Source: Gammaproteobacteria bacterium
Lineage (GTDB): Bacteria; Pseudomonadota; Gammaproteobacteria; UBA6429; Thiohalophilaceae
Reading direction: 5' to 3'
Length of the DNA stretch: 16,876 bases
Assembly (NCBI GenBank): GCA_003233255.1
Contig: QILH01000322.1
Span: 1 to 16,876 of the forward strand
The notes below the pieces were generated by a model. The model had not been told where the DNA came from, searched no databases, and saw only the letters and a program-made list of their open reading frames with translations. Positions 15,565 through 16,876 of this stretch are shown in pieces. The translations under genes were made by a program, and so were the position numbers. Within the stretch, counting starts at the first letter, position 1. Every line of letters starts with the position of its first letter.

Positions 15565-15593
15565 AAAAAAGCTGGGGTGACAGCCTCACCCCA
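15565..15593 (-). terminator. intI: Rho-independent terminator of the integrase gene
   Basis: Read on the minus strand, an 8-bp GC-rich stem (TGGGGTGA at 15573-15580 paired with TCACCCCA at 15586-15593, 5-base loop) is followed after two bases by six U residues (A-run 15565-15570 on the plus strand). It lies 11 bases past the integrase stop codon, which is the classical arrangement. Confidence 0.85.
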
Positions 15594-15603
15594 AACCCGT
15601 TAT

Positions 15604-16539
15604 TTATAATGCATCGAAAGGACTTTTTGTTTTTTGTGCTTTGTTATTGGCAACGTGTGTATAGATCATCGTGGTTTTCACCGAGCTGTGTCCCATGAGC
15701 TCCTGAATAGTACGGATGTCGGTTCCACTTTCCAGTAAATGCGTTGCGAAGGAATGGCGCAGAGTATGACAGGTCACGCGTTTATGTATTTGAGCCTGTT
15801 GTACCGCTCGCCGAAGTGCTTTTTGTAATGTTGATCCCGCACAATGCCAGCGTCTTACCTGATGAGTTGTTGCGTCACGCCGGACGGTATTGGAGGGGAA
15901 CAAAAACTGCCATTCAAAACGAATATTCGCTTTTGGGTACTTACGATGTAAGGCATCGGGCAAGATGACATAACCCCAGCCGCGCAAGCGATCATCGACA
16001 TGAAGCTGTTGCCGCCAGGTCATATGCTGTTGCAATCTTGCCTGCAATCGTTCTGGTAGCGGGACAACTCGAGCCTTACGGCCTTTGGAATTGCGAACGG
16101 TAATCAATTTATTCGCCAGATCCACATCCTGGACACGTAACGTAATACTTTCAAATATTCGAAGTCCTCCACCATACAATAAACTGGCCAGTATTCCAGT
16201 TTGTCCCTGCATTCGATCCAGAATGTTTTTGACTTCAGTGGTACTGAGAATGGTCGGCAGATTTTTAAATCGTTTGATTTGACGTAAATCATCCATTTCA
16301 CCGACTTCCTGCTTAAGAACCTGCTTGTACAAAAATACAATCGCATTAAGTGCCTGAGACTGAGTGGCAGCGGCCACCGTTTTATTAAGCGCAAGGTGAT
16401 TTAAAAATTGTTCGATATGTGATTTATCAAGATACTTGGGATGCTGTTTGTTGTGAAAGAAAATGTACTGTTTAATCCAGTGACGATAACTTTGTTCAGT
16501 GCGCGGACTATAATGCCGACGTACTATTGCAAGATGCAA
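15604..16539 (-). CDS. intI: Integron integrase (tyrosine recombinase IntI)
   Basis: IntI inserts and excises gene cassettes by recombination between attI and attC sites. From the TTG at 16539 it has 311 aa. The catalytic set is visible: R127 (GGGLRIFES), a strand lysine near 152-155, H258 and R261 (HTLRHSF), H284 (MGHSSV) and Y293 (IYTHV). The stretch at about 186-235 (VILPDALHRKYPKANIRFEW onward) is the extra segment that separates IntI from other tyrosine recombinases and is needed for folded attC binding. The C-terminus KSPFDAL fits IntI (RSPLDAL). Homology extends upstream of 16539 in the same frame (PPKLLEQ), where no ATG exists. An ATG at 16585 with an ideal AGAAGGAG seven bases upstream is one base out of frame, so the true start is probably 16585 with a frameshift. 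If real, activity may be reduced. Confidence 0.92.
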   Translation of the reverse strand: MHLAIVRRHYSPRTEQSYRHWIKQYIFFHNKQHPKYLDKSHIEQFLNHLALNKTVAAATQSQALNAIVFLYKQVLKQEVGEMDDLRQIKRFKNLPTILSTTEVKNILDRMQGQTGILASLLYGGGLRIFESITLRVQDVDLANKLITVRNSKGRKARVVPLPERLQARLQQHMTWRQQLHVDDRLRGWGYVILPDALHRKYPKANIRFEWQFLFPSNTVRRDATTHQVRRWHCAGSTLQKALRRAVQQAQIHKRVTCHTLRHSFATHLLESGTDIRTIQELMGHSSVKTTMIYTHVANNKAQKTKSPFDAL

Positions 16540-16582
16540 TTGTTCAAGTAATTTAGGTGGTTGAGATCTCGTTTCGATACCC

Positions 16583-16600
16583 CATAAGGTTACTCCTTCT
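16583..16600 (-). promoter_or_regulatory. intI: Strong ribosome site and ATG out of frame with intI
   Basis: On the minus strand AGAAGGAG (16600-16593) lies 7 bases before ATG (16585-16583), an ideal initiation site. Reading from this ATG gives only MGYRNEISTT and stops at TAA 16555-16553. Removing one G from the GGGG run at 16583-16580 would turn the frame into MGIETRSQPPKLLEQLHLAI, which joins the integrase perfectly. Confidence 0.75.
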
Positions 16601-16803
16601 AGTTAAGTGATTGATATTAAGGTACAAAAAAAGCCTATTTTAATACAAGGGGAATGATATGTGGAATAAATTCCGTTTTTTGTGATTTCAATAATAACTA
16701 AAAATTAGCTTAAGCTTTTGATATAGTGAGAGAATGTTAAATTTTAGACAGATTGATATTAGGAATAAATTCCTATCAATCAGATGTTAGCTGTAATAAT
16801 AAA
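16601..16803 (+). other. attI: Candidate attI region with repeated motifs, AT-rich
   Basis: This region lies between intI (minus) and a plus-strand ORF, the usual place of the integron recombination site. GTTRRRY-type cores occur at 16602-16608 (GTTAAGT) and 16736-16742 (GTTAAAT); GTTAGCT at 16786-16792 differs at one place but lies only 11 bases before the ORF. GATTGATATTA occurs twice (16610-16620 and 16751-16761), and GGAATAAATTCC twice (16663-16674, 16762-16773). Such direct repeats could be extra integrase-binding sites or operator copies. TTGATA at 16718-16723 is a possible -35 toward the cassette. Which core is used cannot be told by eye. Confidence 0.5.
16751..16781. repeat. Hairpin just before the candidate cassette junction
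   Basis: GATTGA (16751-16756) pairs with TCAATC (16776-16781), and TAGGAAT (16760-16766) pairs with ATTCCTA (16769-16775), leaving a two-base loop and a three-base bulge (TAT) on the left arm. It sits 5 bases before the GTTAGCT core, 23 bases before the ORF. It could be a bound operator or a folded recombination site; the function is unknown. Confidence 0.6.
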
Positions 16804-16876
16804 ATGGAACTTGAGCAAGAAATTATAAAAGCATTTCCAGAAGTTCTTGTGGAGCCAAGAGTCTCCGATGAGTTCA
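16804..16876 (+). CDS. Partial ORF, probable first integron cassette gene (unknown function)
   Basis: An open frame begins at ATG 16804 and runs off the right edge after 24 codons (MELEQEIIKAFPEVLVEPRV, then SDEF). The family is not recognised. It lies downstream of the candidate attI on the strand opposite intI, the orientation of cassette genes, with its ATG 18 bases after the GTTAGCT motif. There is no Shine-Dalgarno sequence before it, which is common for cassette genes. The base composition is AT-rich compared with the rest of the window. It is too short to exclude a chance frame. Confidence 0.5.
   Translation, partial: MELEQEIIKAFPEVLVEPRVSDEF

Noticed and set aside
16560..16720. LexA box (CTGT-N8-ACAG) in the intI promoter, as known in some integrons
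   Set aside because: No matching pair was found on either strand by eye in this region.

Overview
The window looks like the chromosome of a gammaproteobacterium of moderate GC content. The evidence is a FabI N-terminus, OppA, OppB and OppC proteins that closely follow the enterobacterial ones, an mltD / methyltransferase / rnhA neighbourhood, and an integron-type integrase. From memory, Pseudomonas aeruginosa and relatives carry the order fabI, peptide ABC transporter genes, mltD, gloB, a YafS-type methyltransferase, rnhA, dnaQ. This window keeps that backbone with changes.

Layout: (1) 1-123, minus strand: the start of fabI. (2) 263-5689, plus strand: a complete, tightly packed oligopeptide importer, oppABCDF. 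(3) 5690-5919: a spacer holding three related palindromic repeat units, then a TATAAT box. (4) 5920-12007, plus strand: a second complete peptide-type importer. It has a membrane-anchored binding protein, two permeases with extra transmembrane helices, and a fused double ATPase of the YejF type. (5) 12014-12100: a long near-perfect inverted repeat between convergent genes. (6) 12114-13961, minus strand: mltD, a lipoprotein lytic transglycosylase with three LysM domains. (7) 14082-15343, plus strand: a methyltransferase overlapping rnhA. (8) 15367-15552: a tiny two-helix membrane ORF split by an in-frame TGA. (9) 15565-16876: an integron platform. It has an integrase gene on the minus strand with its own terminator, an AT-rich candidate attI region with repeated motifs, and the start of a plus-strand ORF that is probably the first cassette.

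Functionally, most of the window is envelope biology. Two importers take up peptides (the second may take modified peptides), and MltD cleaves peptidoglycan and so could supply muropeptides. FabI (fatty acid synthesis) and RNase HI (RNA:DNA hybrid removal) are housekeeping. The accessory part is at the right edge. There the integron stands where dnaQ would be expected, and its integrase start region appears to carry a one-base frameshift. No CRISPR array, tRNA or rRNA was seen.
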